Origin: Pampus argenteus
Lineage: Eukaryota > Chordata > Actinopteri > Scombriformes > Stromateidae
NCBI GenBank assembly: GCA_036937835.1
Contig: CM072863.1
Coordinates: 26,641,046-26,705,045, forward strand
DNA length: 64,000 bases
Reading direction: 5' to 3'
Made by a program: the position numbers and the translations under genes. The notes under the pieces were generated by a model. That model did no database searches. It was given only the letters and a program-made list of their open reading frames with translations, and was not told where the DNA came from. Below are positions 22,235-32,295 of this stretch, piece after piece. Every line of letters starts with the position of its first letter. The stretch's first letter is position 1.

Positions 22235-22833
22235 TTATCTAGTTTTTTGCACTAGAGTTTGAGAAACTTCACCTGTACCTCCATTACGCCTTGTTGATTT
22301 AGGTTTGGCTGCCTCAAGTGTATTTATGGAAGAAAAATAACCAGCATAGAGAATCACCTTCATCCGTTTTTTCCTCATCAGAGGTTTTACAGCTGTGCGC
22401 CTCCCCTGGGAAATCTTGGTAATTAACATTCCACAATTTACAATCTGGGTCATTTTCCAATAGCAGTTTGGTGAAACACCACAGCTCCAGAGGTTCAATC
22501 ATAGACACTGTAGGTGTGAATGTTACCTTCATTAACCTGGATGCACTCAACTCCGTCTTAATCAGAGCTTTATCATGCGTTTTCCACGACCATTTACCTT
22601 GGGAAAAAAATCAAGGGGTGAGCAACATAACAATCATTCTCATCACATCTGTCAATCGGACATTCAAACACAATAGGCTTAGCAGTTCGTTTAGTTCGTA
22701 AGAGAACAGGAAATACAAATGTATCTGTCTCTTCAAGCACTTTTCCTTTAAGTTCTCTTATAGCAACATCATCAACTTGTGTTTTTGCTATGTCAATACT
22801 CACGTTGCTGCAGCTTCGACAGGAACCTGTCAA
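22235..22833 (-). pseudogene. env: Retroviral env remnant, N-terminal SU part
   Basis: Two minus-strand frames (22833-22594 and 22550-22235) follow the integrase end at once, where env begins in simple retroviruses. They are Cys-rich (CRSCSN, CPIDRCDEN, DCKLWN) and frameshifted relative to each other. No other gene would be expected between integrase and the SU/TM remnant at 13.8-15.4 kb, so I assign them to env by position and composition rather than by a diagnostic motif. Confidence 0.55.
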
Positions 22834-22858
22834 ACTATTCTCACGTTCAGAGCTGAGC

Positions 22859-23410
22859 TCAGTGTTCGACTGCGGTTGGTGAAGCCAACCTGCACCTTGT
22901 GGCGTGAACCCATTCTGCTCTGCCCTCGACTTTTAGGGCAGTCCTAGTTGTCAGCAACACCTGGTAGGGACCTTTCCACCTGGGAGACAAAGACACCTTT
23001 TCCAGACATTTGATTAATACAAAATCTCCTTCCTTAAAAGAATGAATTGGCTCCCCAGAGGGCTTTGGGAGCCTGTCAGCTACCTGAAAATGATATTTTC
23101 TCAAAGTCTTTTCACATATTCAGTCATAAACTCATCCGTCCAAAGCAGAGAAGTTTTGTGTGGTGTCAAAGGGAGACTTATCCCTGTGGACATTGGTCTC
23201 CCCATTAACACCTCATGAGGACTTAGACCTGTTGTTGCGCTTAGTGCGCTTCGGATGGAATACAACACAATAGGCAGTGCATCAGGCCATTTTAGGCCTG
23301 TTGTCAGCACTGTTTTGGTCAACCAATCTTTGATAGTTGCGTTCATTCTCTCAACTTGACCAGAACTTTGTGGGTGATATGGAACATGTAACTGCCACTT
23401 GAACCCTAAG
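22859..23410 (-). pseudogene. pol: Retroviral integrase, C-terminal part
   Basis: Minus strand: YHPQSSGQVERMN near 23370 (the Glu of the D,D-35-E core), LPIVLYSIRSALSATTGLSP, then a shift at ~23100 into a segment with WKGPYQVLLTTRTALKV, the GPY/F module that defines gamma-type and gypsy-type integrases. The rest of the core lies at 25688-25975 beyond a nested insertion. Confidence 0.8.
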
Positions 23411-25687
23411 ATATCTCGTCAGGTTTAAACAACCTAAAATATCAACACAACACAAAGAGGAGAGAAGACAACAGAGTTAACTTTTACTTGCAAGGAGAGC
23501 AACAGGAGACGTGCACAGTCTACAGAATCTCCTATCTACTCTAAATTCGTCTCCTGCCCTCTTGCTTTTTATTTAGGATGTCCCTAATACATGTTGCTTC
23601 TAAAGGGGAGGGGCATAGGTCAGGCATAGGTCAGCAACAACATAATGGCTTTATTGCTTTGCTTCAGGCAGGCACAATTTCCTGGACAATAAACAATGTC
23701 TGTTTTCTTCTATACATTAACTCTTGTGTTATATCAAATCAAATTTTATTTATATAGCCCAAAATCACAAAATACATTTGTCTCAGAGGGCTTTACAATC
23801 TGTACAGGGAGTGACACCCTCTGTCCTTAGACCCTCACACACATATTGTACACTCACAATGAATAATAATGAATTACAATGGATGATAAGAATAGGTTAC
23901 AATGAATGATGAATTATTACAGTAGCAGCAAATCATTACATAACTATAAACTGTAATGGGGATATGGTAACAATGATGACGGCGACAACACATGCAGTAG
24001 ACGCCACGCAGGACCACAGCAGCAGACACAGTCCACAAGAACCTGCTGGACGAGAGAGCACAGAAACTCCGGGGAAGAAGTTTAATTAGTAACATGATAG
24101 ATAGATGGATTAGATAGATGGATAGATAAGGAGAGAGAGAGAATGAGAGAGAGAGAGCGAGAGAGTATGTGAGTCCCCCAGCAGTCTAGTTCTATGGCAG
24201 CATAACTAAGGGATGACCTGAGCCAGCCCTAATTATAAGCTTTATCAAACAGGAAAGTCTTAAGGCTACTCTTAAAGGTGTTGGTCGTGTCTGCCTCCCG
24301 AACACAGAGTGGTAGTTTATTCCACAGAAGAGGAGCTTGATAGCTGAAAGCTCTGGCTCCCAATCTACTTTTAGACACTATAGGAACCACAAGGAACCCA
24401 CCATCCTGGGAGCGCAATGTTCTAGTGGGGTGGTAAGGTACTATGAGCTCTTTTAAATATGATGGTGCCAGACCATGAAGAGCTTTGTAAGTTAGTAGAA
24501 GAATTTTAAATTCTATTCTAGATTTAACGGGTAGCCAGTGCAAGGAAGCCAAAATGGGACAGATGTGATCTCTGATTTTGGTTCCTGTCAGAACACGTGC
24601 AGCAGCGTTCTGAATCAGCTGCAAACTCTTAAGAGACTTATTAGAGCAGCCTGATAGCAGAGAGTTACAATAGTCCAGCCTAGAAGTAACAAATGCATGG
24701 ACTAGTTTTTCTGCATCCACTTGAGAAATTATGCGTCTGATTTTGGCAATGTTACGTAAGTGGAAGAATGCAGTCCTCGAAAGTTGTTTTATATAGTCAT
24801 TAAAGGACAAGTCTTGATCAAAAACAACTCCAAGATTTTTTACGGTGGCCAGGGTGATCCTGTCTAAGGCTAAATCTCTGGAATGATAGTTTCTAAGGTG
24901 TTTGGGTCCTATTATGAGAACTTCAGTTTTATCTGAATTTAGCATCAGAAAATTGTGGGTCATCCAATTTTTTATGTCCTTAATGCATGCTTGAAGTCTA
25001 GTCAAGTGATTGGTTTCATCAGGCTTGATCGATAAATATAATTGGGTGTCGTCGGTATAACAGTGAAAGTTAATTGAATGATTCCTAATAATGTTCCCTA
25101 AAGGAAGCATATATAAACTGAAAAGAAGTGGCCCTAATACAGAACCTTGTGGGACTCCATGAGAAACTTTGGTTTGCATGGAGGATTCATCATGAACATG
25201 AACAAACTGAGAACGGTCTAGGAAATATGACTTAAACCAACCTAGGGTGGTTCCTTTAATGCCAATTTGGTATTCCAGTCTCTGTAAGAGAATCTGATGG
25301 TCAATGGTGTCAAATGTGGCACTAAGATCTAATAGGACAAGTACAGAGATGAGTCCTTTGTCTGATGCCATTAGGAGGTCGTTTGTAACTTTAACTAGTG
25401 CGGTCTCTGTGCTATGATTTACTCTAAATCCTGACTGAAACTCCTCGAATAAGCTGTTATACATTTCCTATATGGTATGGTAATTAACTCTACAACTCAT
25501 TAACTCTACAAAAGGAGCCAGTCCCATCAGCCAGATGGTGATAGGAAATTCACACCCTGTTCAACCAGCAGAGAACTTAGTGTAGAACAAAACACAAACT
25601 TACAGATCATAGTATGGAGTACAAAGAATAAAAGAGTGGTGATATATAAAGAATGCAAAAGAGTAAATATGGGATAACTTATATACA
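23411..25687 (-). mobile_element. Nested insertion in integrase: unknown element containing an L2-like LINE
   Basis: The integrase frame stops at ~25688 and resumes at ~23410. The interior has an L2-like LINE (23727-25497). Flanking it, 23411-23726 and 25508-25687, is non-coding sequence I do not recognise, possibly two halves of an earlier insertion such as a solo LTR. The 10-mer CATTAACTCT at 23717-23726 and 25498-25507 is a candidate target duplication for the LINE. Confidence 0.5.
24229..25464 (-). CDS. L2-like LINE reverse transcriptase, 5'-truncated
   Basis: A 411-codon minus-strand ORF begins inside the RT: FQSGFRVNHSTETALVKV, LLDLSATFDTIDHQILL, GVPQGSVLGPLLFSLYMLPL, FHCYTDDTQLYLS and the L2-type C-terminus (LHWLPVKSRIEFKILLLTYKALHG, APLLWNKLP). 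The endonuclease half is absent, which is usual for 5'-truncated copies. The catalytic box reads Y-T-D-D, where YADD is usual. Its 3' UTR contains 'atttatatagcccaaaatcac', a very common fish repeat, at 23737-23770. No internal stop. Confidence 0.8.
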   Translation of the reverse strand: MYNSLFEEFQSGFRVNHSTETALVKVTNDLLMASDKGLISVLVLLDLSATFDTIDHQILLQRLEYQIGIKGTTLGWFKSYFLDRSQFVHVHDESSMQTKVSHGVPQGSVLGPLLFSLYMLPLGNIIRNHSINFHCYTDDTQLYLSIKPDETNHLTRLQACIKDIKNWMTHNFLMLNSDKTEVLIIGPKHLRNYHSRDLALDRITLATVKNLGVVFDQDLSFNDYIKQLSRTAFFHLRNIAKIRRIISQVDAEKLVHAFVTSRLDYCNSLLSGCSNKSLKSLQLIQNAAARVLTGTKIRDHICPILASLHWLPVKSRIEFKILLLTYKALHGLAPSYLKELIVPYHPTRTLRSQDGGFLVVPIVSKSRLGARAFSYQAPLLWNKLPLCVREADTTNTFKSSLKTFLFDKAYN

Positions 25688-25975
25688 TTATTCTAACATT
25701 TCTGACAGACCCTGCGTTATTCTTGATACAAAAGCCGGACCTCTGTCACTATCTATTCCCTGTGGCACTTCAAACCTAGGGATCACCTCTTTTAGCAGAC
25801 ACTTAACAACTGTTTGAGTGTCTTCTTTCCTTGTCGCGAAAGCCTCAACCCATTTTGAGAATCGATCTGTCACAACTAACAAATATTTGTAGCCTTGACA
25901 ACTTGGCATATGTACAAAGTCTATTTGCAAATTTACAAAGGGACCTGTTGGAGGTTCCAGATGGTCATGCTTCAC
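25688..25975 (-). pseudogene. pol: Retroviral integrase, catalytic core first part
   Basis: Minus strand: NLQIDFVHMP (first Asp), YLLVVTDRFSKWVEAF, and IDSDRGPAFVSR (second Asp). These are the D,D boxes of a gamma/epsilon-type integrase. The frame ends where the nested element begins. Confidence 0.85.
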
Positions 25976-26577
25976 TGTGCTATTCTTCTTTCTGGTTCTG
26001 TTGACACATCATACAACTGTCTACAAGTGTTTGTGAGACTTGTGTAATGCCTGGTGCAAACCATTGTGAACGAATAACATAATTTATCACCCCTCTTCCG
26101 ACATGTGTTGGTCCATGTGCTACACGTGCCAAGACATGTAGGAGAGCTCTTGGACAAACTGGTCGCCCATCCGGGCGGAGCCACAAGCCAGACTCTGAAT
26201 CAACTGCACAACCTTTACGCAACCAAAGACTTCTCTCCCTGTCATCAGCGTGATTTTGCATTTTCACGACATCATTAGCGGAAAGGTACTGGAATTGGAT
26301 TGACGGGTTGTTTGAAGGTATATTGATGGACCATGGAGGAGGAGGAAAGTGCGGATTGTTTGGCTGCAGTATCAGCCATTGCATTTCCTTGTGAAACAGG
26401 ATCACTTACTACTGCATAACCAGCCAAATGTACGTTGTCAGATGGTCTGCTAGCCGAACCATCAGTATAAAGAACCATATCAGAGTTTGGTATCAGTGTT
26501 TGCAGCAGATCTGGTCTCGGAGATGTGCACATTTCAATAAGGGTGATACAGTCATGCTTATCATCTGTATCAATCAA
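25976..26577 (-). pseudogene. pol: Retroviral RNase H and integrase zinc-binding region
   Basis: Two overlapping minus-strand frames. 26577-26275 holds the RNase H start LYTDGSASRPSDN (catalytic Asp) with a following GYAVVSD strand. The second, 26405-25980, contains HVLARVAHGPTH...CMMCQ, the HHCC zinc finger at the integrase N-terminus. They are in different frames, showing at least one indel. Confidence 0.75.
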
Positions 26578-26649
26578 TGGTAGCAGAGTAGCTGGATTTA
26601 TTGGAGGTGAGCGCTTTAAAGTTATGTGGGGACTGTGCGTATTCGTTAA

Positions 26650-28182
26650 TTATTCGTAACCTGAGCGACGTGCTGCTGTCATGTGTTGTGTTGCAGATGT
26701 GTTCAAAATGTGTAATACTGCATGTGGAACATGCACGACACAGTCATGAGCCAGTACAATGGGAGAAGATTTGTCGATCAAAATGGCAACAGCGGCCACT
26801 GCTCTTAGACAACCTGGCATACCGAGAACTACAGGGGTCAGTCGAGAGGAGTAGTACGCAACGGGACGATAATGAGAACCATGTTTCTGTACCAGAATGC
26901 CAGTGGCGAAGCCATCTCTCTCATGCACATGTAGATGGAACGGCTGATGATAGTCAGACAAACCCAACGCTGGAGCCATTGTGAGAGCATTTTTCAGATC
27001 TTGAAAGGCTTTGTGCATTTCCTCAGTCCACTGTACCACGGGTGGAGCTGATTGCAGTGTGGCGGCTTTCAAAACAGAGTCCATAGTTGCATATTCAAAA
27101 ATCCAGTGTCTGCAGTAATTAGCCATCCCCAGAAAAGAGAGCTCTGTGACCACACTCGGCCAGTCTCTGTAGCAGCAAGATAGAGTCTGTTTGGCAAGCT
27201 TCTTTTGCTGGAAGCTATTAGGAGGTCATCAGCGTACTGCAAGAGAGTGGAGCCACCTGGCAGGATCTAGATCTCCTTTTACCACCGCTGCATACACCGT
27301 GGGACTCTCGACAAAACCCTGCGGCAACCGTCGCCAAGTGTATTGCTTACCTTTGAATGTAAATGCAAACAGATACTGGCTATCTGGATGCAACGGTATC
27401 GAGAAAAATGCAGAACTCAGATCAACGACTGTGTAGTGCGTGGAGTTAGGTGGTAAAGAAGCTAAAATCGAATTGGTGTCAGGCACAATTGGAGCTGCAG
27501 GTACCACTATATTATTAATCGCTTGCAGGTCCTGCACGAACCGCCATTCATCAGGACGATTTGCTTTGGGAATTGGTAAAATGGTAGTGTTACATGGGCT
27601 GGTGGTTTGAACTAGCACGTCTTGATACAATAGGGACTGAATGACACTTTCAATTCCTACTACAGCTCTGTGAGGCAAATCGTATTGTCTAATCATAGGT
27701 AGCTTAGCATTAGGCTTAAGTGTGACTTTATGTGGCGGAGCCGAATTTACGAAACCCACATGATTTTTATGTGTAGCCCACAAAATAGGTGGAACCTCAG
27801 ACAATTCAGAAGGAGGTCCACACTGTGTGGGATCAGGCGGCTTGTGAGTAACAAATGTAGACATCGGTAATTGCACATGTTCATCTAAGGACAACATATA
27901 CAGTTCCCCCCCTAAATATGTTACTGTTTGGTGTTGAGAATCTGGTACAGCTTCTTTCAATGCCTGGCACTGAGCCACCATGTGAGCCACCATGTCTCCA
28001 AGGTGTTTCAGCTCACAGCCAGGTGTGACGGCCACAACGATATGTGGATATGAATTTTCAATATTAAACAACCTCTGCTGTTCACTATAAAGTTGGACTG
28101 GTATGGCACATCCCTGCAGACCAACAAACAAACATTGTTCACATTCTAACCCCTCTTGTTTATTTAAAAACCTGGAAACCAA
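26650..28182 (-). pseudogene. pol: Retroviral reverse transcriptase, frameshifted
   Basis: Minus strand. 28182-27229 contains the RT fingers and palm (PCNTTILPIPK, EWRFVQDLQAINN, YTVVDLSSAFFSIPLHP, WRRLPQGFVESPTVYA). The YADD box (LQYADDLLIASS) is at ~27230 in a different frame, so a frameshift lies near 27260. The thumb/connection continues at 27153-26650 (FLGMANYCRHWI, VQWTEEMHKAFQDLK, AYYSSRLTP). Box order and spacing match simple retroviruses. Confidence 0.85.
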
Positions 28183-28185
28183 TTG

Positions 28186-28422
28186 TTAATACTGCTTAGA
28201 AGGGTTAAATGCTGCAGTACAATGACAATGCAAAAGAGGCCTCATTGTAGACATCAATGTTGCACATGCTGGAGATGATTTAGCGACTTTCTGAATATCT
28301 GAAACAGTGAAACTGGGAAGCATATTAAAACCTATCAATTCCCAGCAATACAAACTGTCTTCCGTACTCTGCAAAAACTGAAATGCTAGAGCGGCTTTTT
28401 CATCAGGGAGGGTCAAAAACAA
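28186..28422 (-). pseudogene. pol: Retroviral pol N-terminal region, in-frame stop before RT
   Basis: A 78-codon stretch in the same frame as the RT ORF, separated from it only by a TAA at 28186-28188. I see no protease DTG/DSG motif, so the protease is lost, extremely diverged or in the damaged segment upstream. Confidence 0.5.
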
Positions 28423-28429
28423 TCCATCC

Positions 28430-29448
28430 TCTCATTTTGCCTCTCCCTCGTCTCGTGTGTGTTTCAGAAACAGCCTGCTTTGTTTTTGGTTTCACAGCCT
28501 GGACCTCCTCGTCACTAAGGTCTGTGTTAGGCTCCTCCTCGCTGGGCCTGGCTCGTTCTCCTTCCAAATCTGATTCACTCGACTGTCTGCTCTCTTCCTT
28601 CTCCTGTCTCTGTCTCTCCCTGAGAGAGAAGCTATCTCTGTCTAACCTTGACTAGTTTTTCTAAGTCTGCCGTCTCTCTGTCCCTCTCATCTTTATCTCT
28701 ATTTTCTTGCCCTATTTTCGGATGCCTGAGCCTGCCTTGCCCTCTCTTCAGCGGCTAAAATATCAAACAATTCACGAGGAGCGGACATTTTGGCTTGGCG
28801 CTTTGCTCAGCCATACATCATAGCTTTTGCACAATTTTCCAAATTATCAACATGTTGCTGCTTTATCTTAGCAATTTCTAAAGCTCTCGTTTGCAACTTA
28901 GCTTCTAGTACAGGCATATGAGAGGCAGTAACACATTTAGCAGTCAGATCAATCATCTTTCTTAAATCATCCGGTCCAATCTTGCAGCTTTTGTCACGCA
29001 CTCTCACACCACATCTTTCACGGGCCTCAGTCAACCACACTTGAATACACACATTCATGTATCTGAAGTCCCAGAATGGATTTCCAACACTGGAGTTAAC
29101 ATTCATTTCAGCCATTTGCAGCTTCTCTCTCTCGAATGCTCCCTCATATGGCCGCATGCCATTCGTCCATTCACACATAAGAGAAGTGAACGGAAACACG
29201 AAATCCCATCCTTTCAGTCTACCGATGAGTCCAGCTGGCACATGTGGCAAAAACATTGCTTTGAATTATGATATCTGGTCAGAGGTGTATGTGTGAGTGC
29301 CTGCTCCGGCATGCTGCGTATCAATGACAGATTGACCATCTAACTTAACGTTAGTTCTTTGATCTTCTACCGAAAGATGTTTTGTCTTTGACTTAGCTTT
29401 TGCTGAGTCAGTTTGCATGATTTCAAGTTTGTCTACTGCTTTGGACTG
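28430..29448 (-). pseudogene. gag: Retroviral gag-region remnants
   Basis: Upstream of pol on the minus strand, 29448-29266 and 29256-28807 are open with no strong motif (WDFVFPFTSLMCEW; later an Arg/Glu-rich coil, ELFDILAAEERARQ, near 28780). By position this is gag. The reading runs straight into satellite at 29449, so gag is 5'-truncated. No zinc knuckle is visible. Confidence 0.45.
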
Positions 29449-31898
29449 AATTACAGTGTAACTTAAACAAAGAGCAATATTTTCAATCAAAACCATGTTT
29501 GCCATCAATAAGTAACTGATTTCTAATGATTAGGAGCAAAAATTTCACTTCTGCAAGCCTCATACAACTCATATTGTAACATTTGTAAAAATTGCTTTCT
29601 CTTGGCGAGAGAAGGCCAGAAATAACAACTACAGTGTAAATTAAACAAAGAGCAATATTTTCAATCAAAACCATGTTTGCCATCAATAAGTAATTGATTT
29701 CTAATGATTAGGAGCAAAAAACTCACTTCTGCGAGCTTTTTACAGCTTATATTGTAACATTTGCAAAAATAGCTTTCTCTCTGCGAGAGAAGGCCAGAAA
29801 TAACAACTACAGTTTTTCTTAAACAAAGAGCAATATTTTCAATCAAAACCATGTTTGCCATCAATAAGTAAACAATTTCTAATGATTAGGAGCAACAATT
29901 CACTTCTGCAAGCTTATTACAACTTATATTGTAACATTTGTAAAAATAGCTTTCTCTTGGCGAGAGAAGGCCAGAAATAACGACTATAGTGTAACTTAAA
30001 CAAACAGCAATATTTTCAATCAAAACCATGTTTGCCATCAATAAGTAACTGATTTCTAATGATTAAAAAAAACTTCACTTCTGCAAGCCTCATACAACTT
30101 ATATTGTAAAATTTGTAAAAATAGCTTTCTCTTGGCGAGAGAAGGCCAGAAATAACAACTACAGTGTAACTTAAACAAAGAGTAATAGTTTCAATCAAAA
30201 CCATGTTTGCCATCAATAAGTAACTGATTTCTAATGATAAGGAGCAAAAAACTCACTTCTGCAAGCTTTTTACAGCTTATATTGTAACATTTGTAAAAAT
30301 AGCTTTCTCTCGGCGAGATGAGGCCAGAAATAACAAATACAGTTTTTCTTAAACAAAGAGCAATATTTTCAATCAAAACAATGTTTGCTATCAATAAGTA
30401 ACTGATTTCTAATGATTAGGAGCAAAAAATTCACTTCTGCAAGCTTCTTACAACTTATATTGTAACATTTGTAAAATATCTTTCTCTCGGCGAGAGGAGG
30501 CCAGAAATAAAAACTACAGTTTTTCTTAAACAAAGAGCAATATTTTCAATCAAAACAATGTTTGTCATCAATAAGTAACTGATTTCTAATGATAAGGAGC
30601 AAAAAACTCACTTCTGCAAGCTTTTTACAGCTTATATTGTAACATTTGTAAAAATAGCTTTCTCTCGGCGAGAGGAAGCCAGAAATAACAACTACAGTTT
30701 TTCTTAAACAAAGAGCAATATTTTCAATCAAAACAATGTTTGCTATCAATAAGTAACTGATTTCTAATGATTAGGAGCAACAATTCACTTTAGCAAGCTT
30801 ATTACAACTTATATTGTAACATTTGTAAAAATAGCTTTCTCTCGGCGAGATGAGGCCAGAAATAACAAATACAGTTTTTCTTAAACAAAGAGCAATATTT
30901 TCAATCAAAACAATGTTTGCTATCAATAAGTAACTGATTTCTAATGATTAGGAGCAAAAAATTCACTTCTGCAAGCTTCTTACAACTTATATTGTAACAT
31001 TTGTAAAATATCTTTCTCTCAGCGAGAGGAGGCCAGAAATAAAAACTACAGTTTTTCTTAAACAAAGAGCAATATTTTCAATCAAAACAATGTTTGCTAT
31101 CAATAAGTAACTGATTTCTAATGATTAGGAGCAACAATTCACTTTTGCAAGCTTATTACAACTTATATTGTAACATTTGTAAAAACAGCTTTCTCTCGGC
31201 GAGATGAGGCCCGAAATAACAAATACAGTTTTTCTTAAACAAAGAGCAATATTTTCAATCAAAACAATGTTTGCTATCAATAAGTAACTGATTTCTAATG
31301 ATTAGGAGCAAAAAATTCACTTCTGCAAGTTTCTTACAACTTATATTGTAACATTTGTAAAAAATATCTTTCTCTCGGCGAGAGGAGGCCAGAAATAAAA
31401 ACTACAGTTTTTCTTAAACAAAGAGCAATATTTTCTATCAAAATCATGTTTGCCATCAATAAGTAACAGATTTCTAATGATTAGGAGCAAAAAAATAACT
31501 TCTGCAAGCTTCTTACAGCTTATATTGTAACATTTGAAAAAATAGGATTTCTATCGCCGGGAGAAGGCCAGAAACAACAACGACTTTTTTTCTTAAACAA
31601 AGAACTATTTTTCAATCAAAACCATGTTTTCCATAAATAAGTAAATAATTTCTAATGATTAGGACCAAACAATTAACTTCTGCAAGCTTCTTACAGCTTA
31701 TATTGTAACATTTGAAAAAATAGGATTTCTATCGCCGGGAGAAGGCCAGAAACAACAACGACTTTTTTTCTTAAACAAAGAGCAACATTTTCAATCAAAA
31801 CCATGTTTGCCATAAATAAGTAAATGATTCCTAATGATTAGGACCAAAAAAATCACTTCTGCGAGCTTCTTACAGCTTTTACAGTAACATTTGTAAAT
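29449..31898 (-). repeat. ~178-bp satellite, minus-oriented arm (about 14 copies)
   Basis: Continuous tandem units of ~178 bp in the same orientation as 11815-12602. Each has an AT-rich body and a short palindrome (TCTCTCGGCGAGAGA or a variant). Units diverge by a few per cent and show local higher-order alternation of subtypes (for example the TTTGCTATCAATAAG units at 30.39, 30.74, 30.92 and 31.09 kb). Confidence 0.95.
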
Positions 31899-32295
31899 AA
31901 TCCTGTGAATATTCTCATTCATCCAGGTCATAGTTATCTCAAGTAGAATAAATTGATCGCAACTGGACTTGGTTATTTGTCTTTGAAGACGTTTCACCTC
32001 TCATCCAAGAGGCTTCATCATTTCATGCTTGCTTGCCTAGGCTGTGACTAGTCCAACTAGCTGGTGTAGAAACCCAGGTATTTAACCTCTGTGGAGGCAG
32101 TCACATGGCCAGTGATGTCATTGGCTCATTAATACTCCATGTGCCCAACGACAGTCATTTAGTGACAGTCGTTGGGGGTGGTGAAAGTTAGTTTCGACTT
32201 CGTTAGTGTTCTATTGTGTTATAACGACAGTCGTTAGAGTCACATGGGGTCTTTTATGAATGGCTGTTGTTCTTGTTCTGAACAACAGCCATTCA
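31899..32295. mobile_element. PLE-like fragment and hairpins at the satellite inversion point
   Basis: The minus strand contains TGATGA, a stem (CCTCT...AGAGG) and GAAACGTC around 31984-32026. This is a degenerate hammerhead core of the kind found in PLE pseudo-LTRs; the first core base is A where C is expected. Towards 32295 are two inverted repeats: CCCAACGAC/GTCGTTGGG (about 32147-32180) and a perfect 15-bp-arm hairpin, 32258-32272 with 32280-32294 (7-nt loop). No ORF. Confidence 0.45.

Larger units (their letters stand above)
12603..29448 (-). mobile_element. Decayed gamma-type endogenous retrovirus with nested LINEs
   Basis: Read on the minus strand from right to left the order is gag-like remnants, pol (RT, RNase H, integrase), env, then a 3' LTR candidate: a class I (gamma/epsilon-type) provirus. 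It is interrupted by stops and frameshifts in pol and env, and by LINE insertions at 15.4-22.2 kb (env) and ~23.4-25.7 kb (integrase). Both outer borders lie in the 178-bp satellite at the same repeat position (shared TACAGTGT). The right border has gag-like sequence directly against satellite, so the 5' LTR and leader are missing. It cannot encode an intact virus. Confidence 0.8.

Noticed and set aside
12603..29448. An intact, potentially infectious provirus
   Set aside because: In-frame stops, several frameshifts, nested LINEs in env and integrase, no visible protease motif and no 5' LTR.
31984..32026. A functional hammerhead at the satellite inversion point
   Set aside because: GAAACGTC and stem II are present, but the core reads ATGATGA with the essential first C changed, so I list it only as a degenerate PLE fragment.
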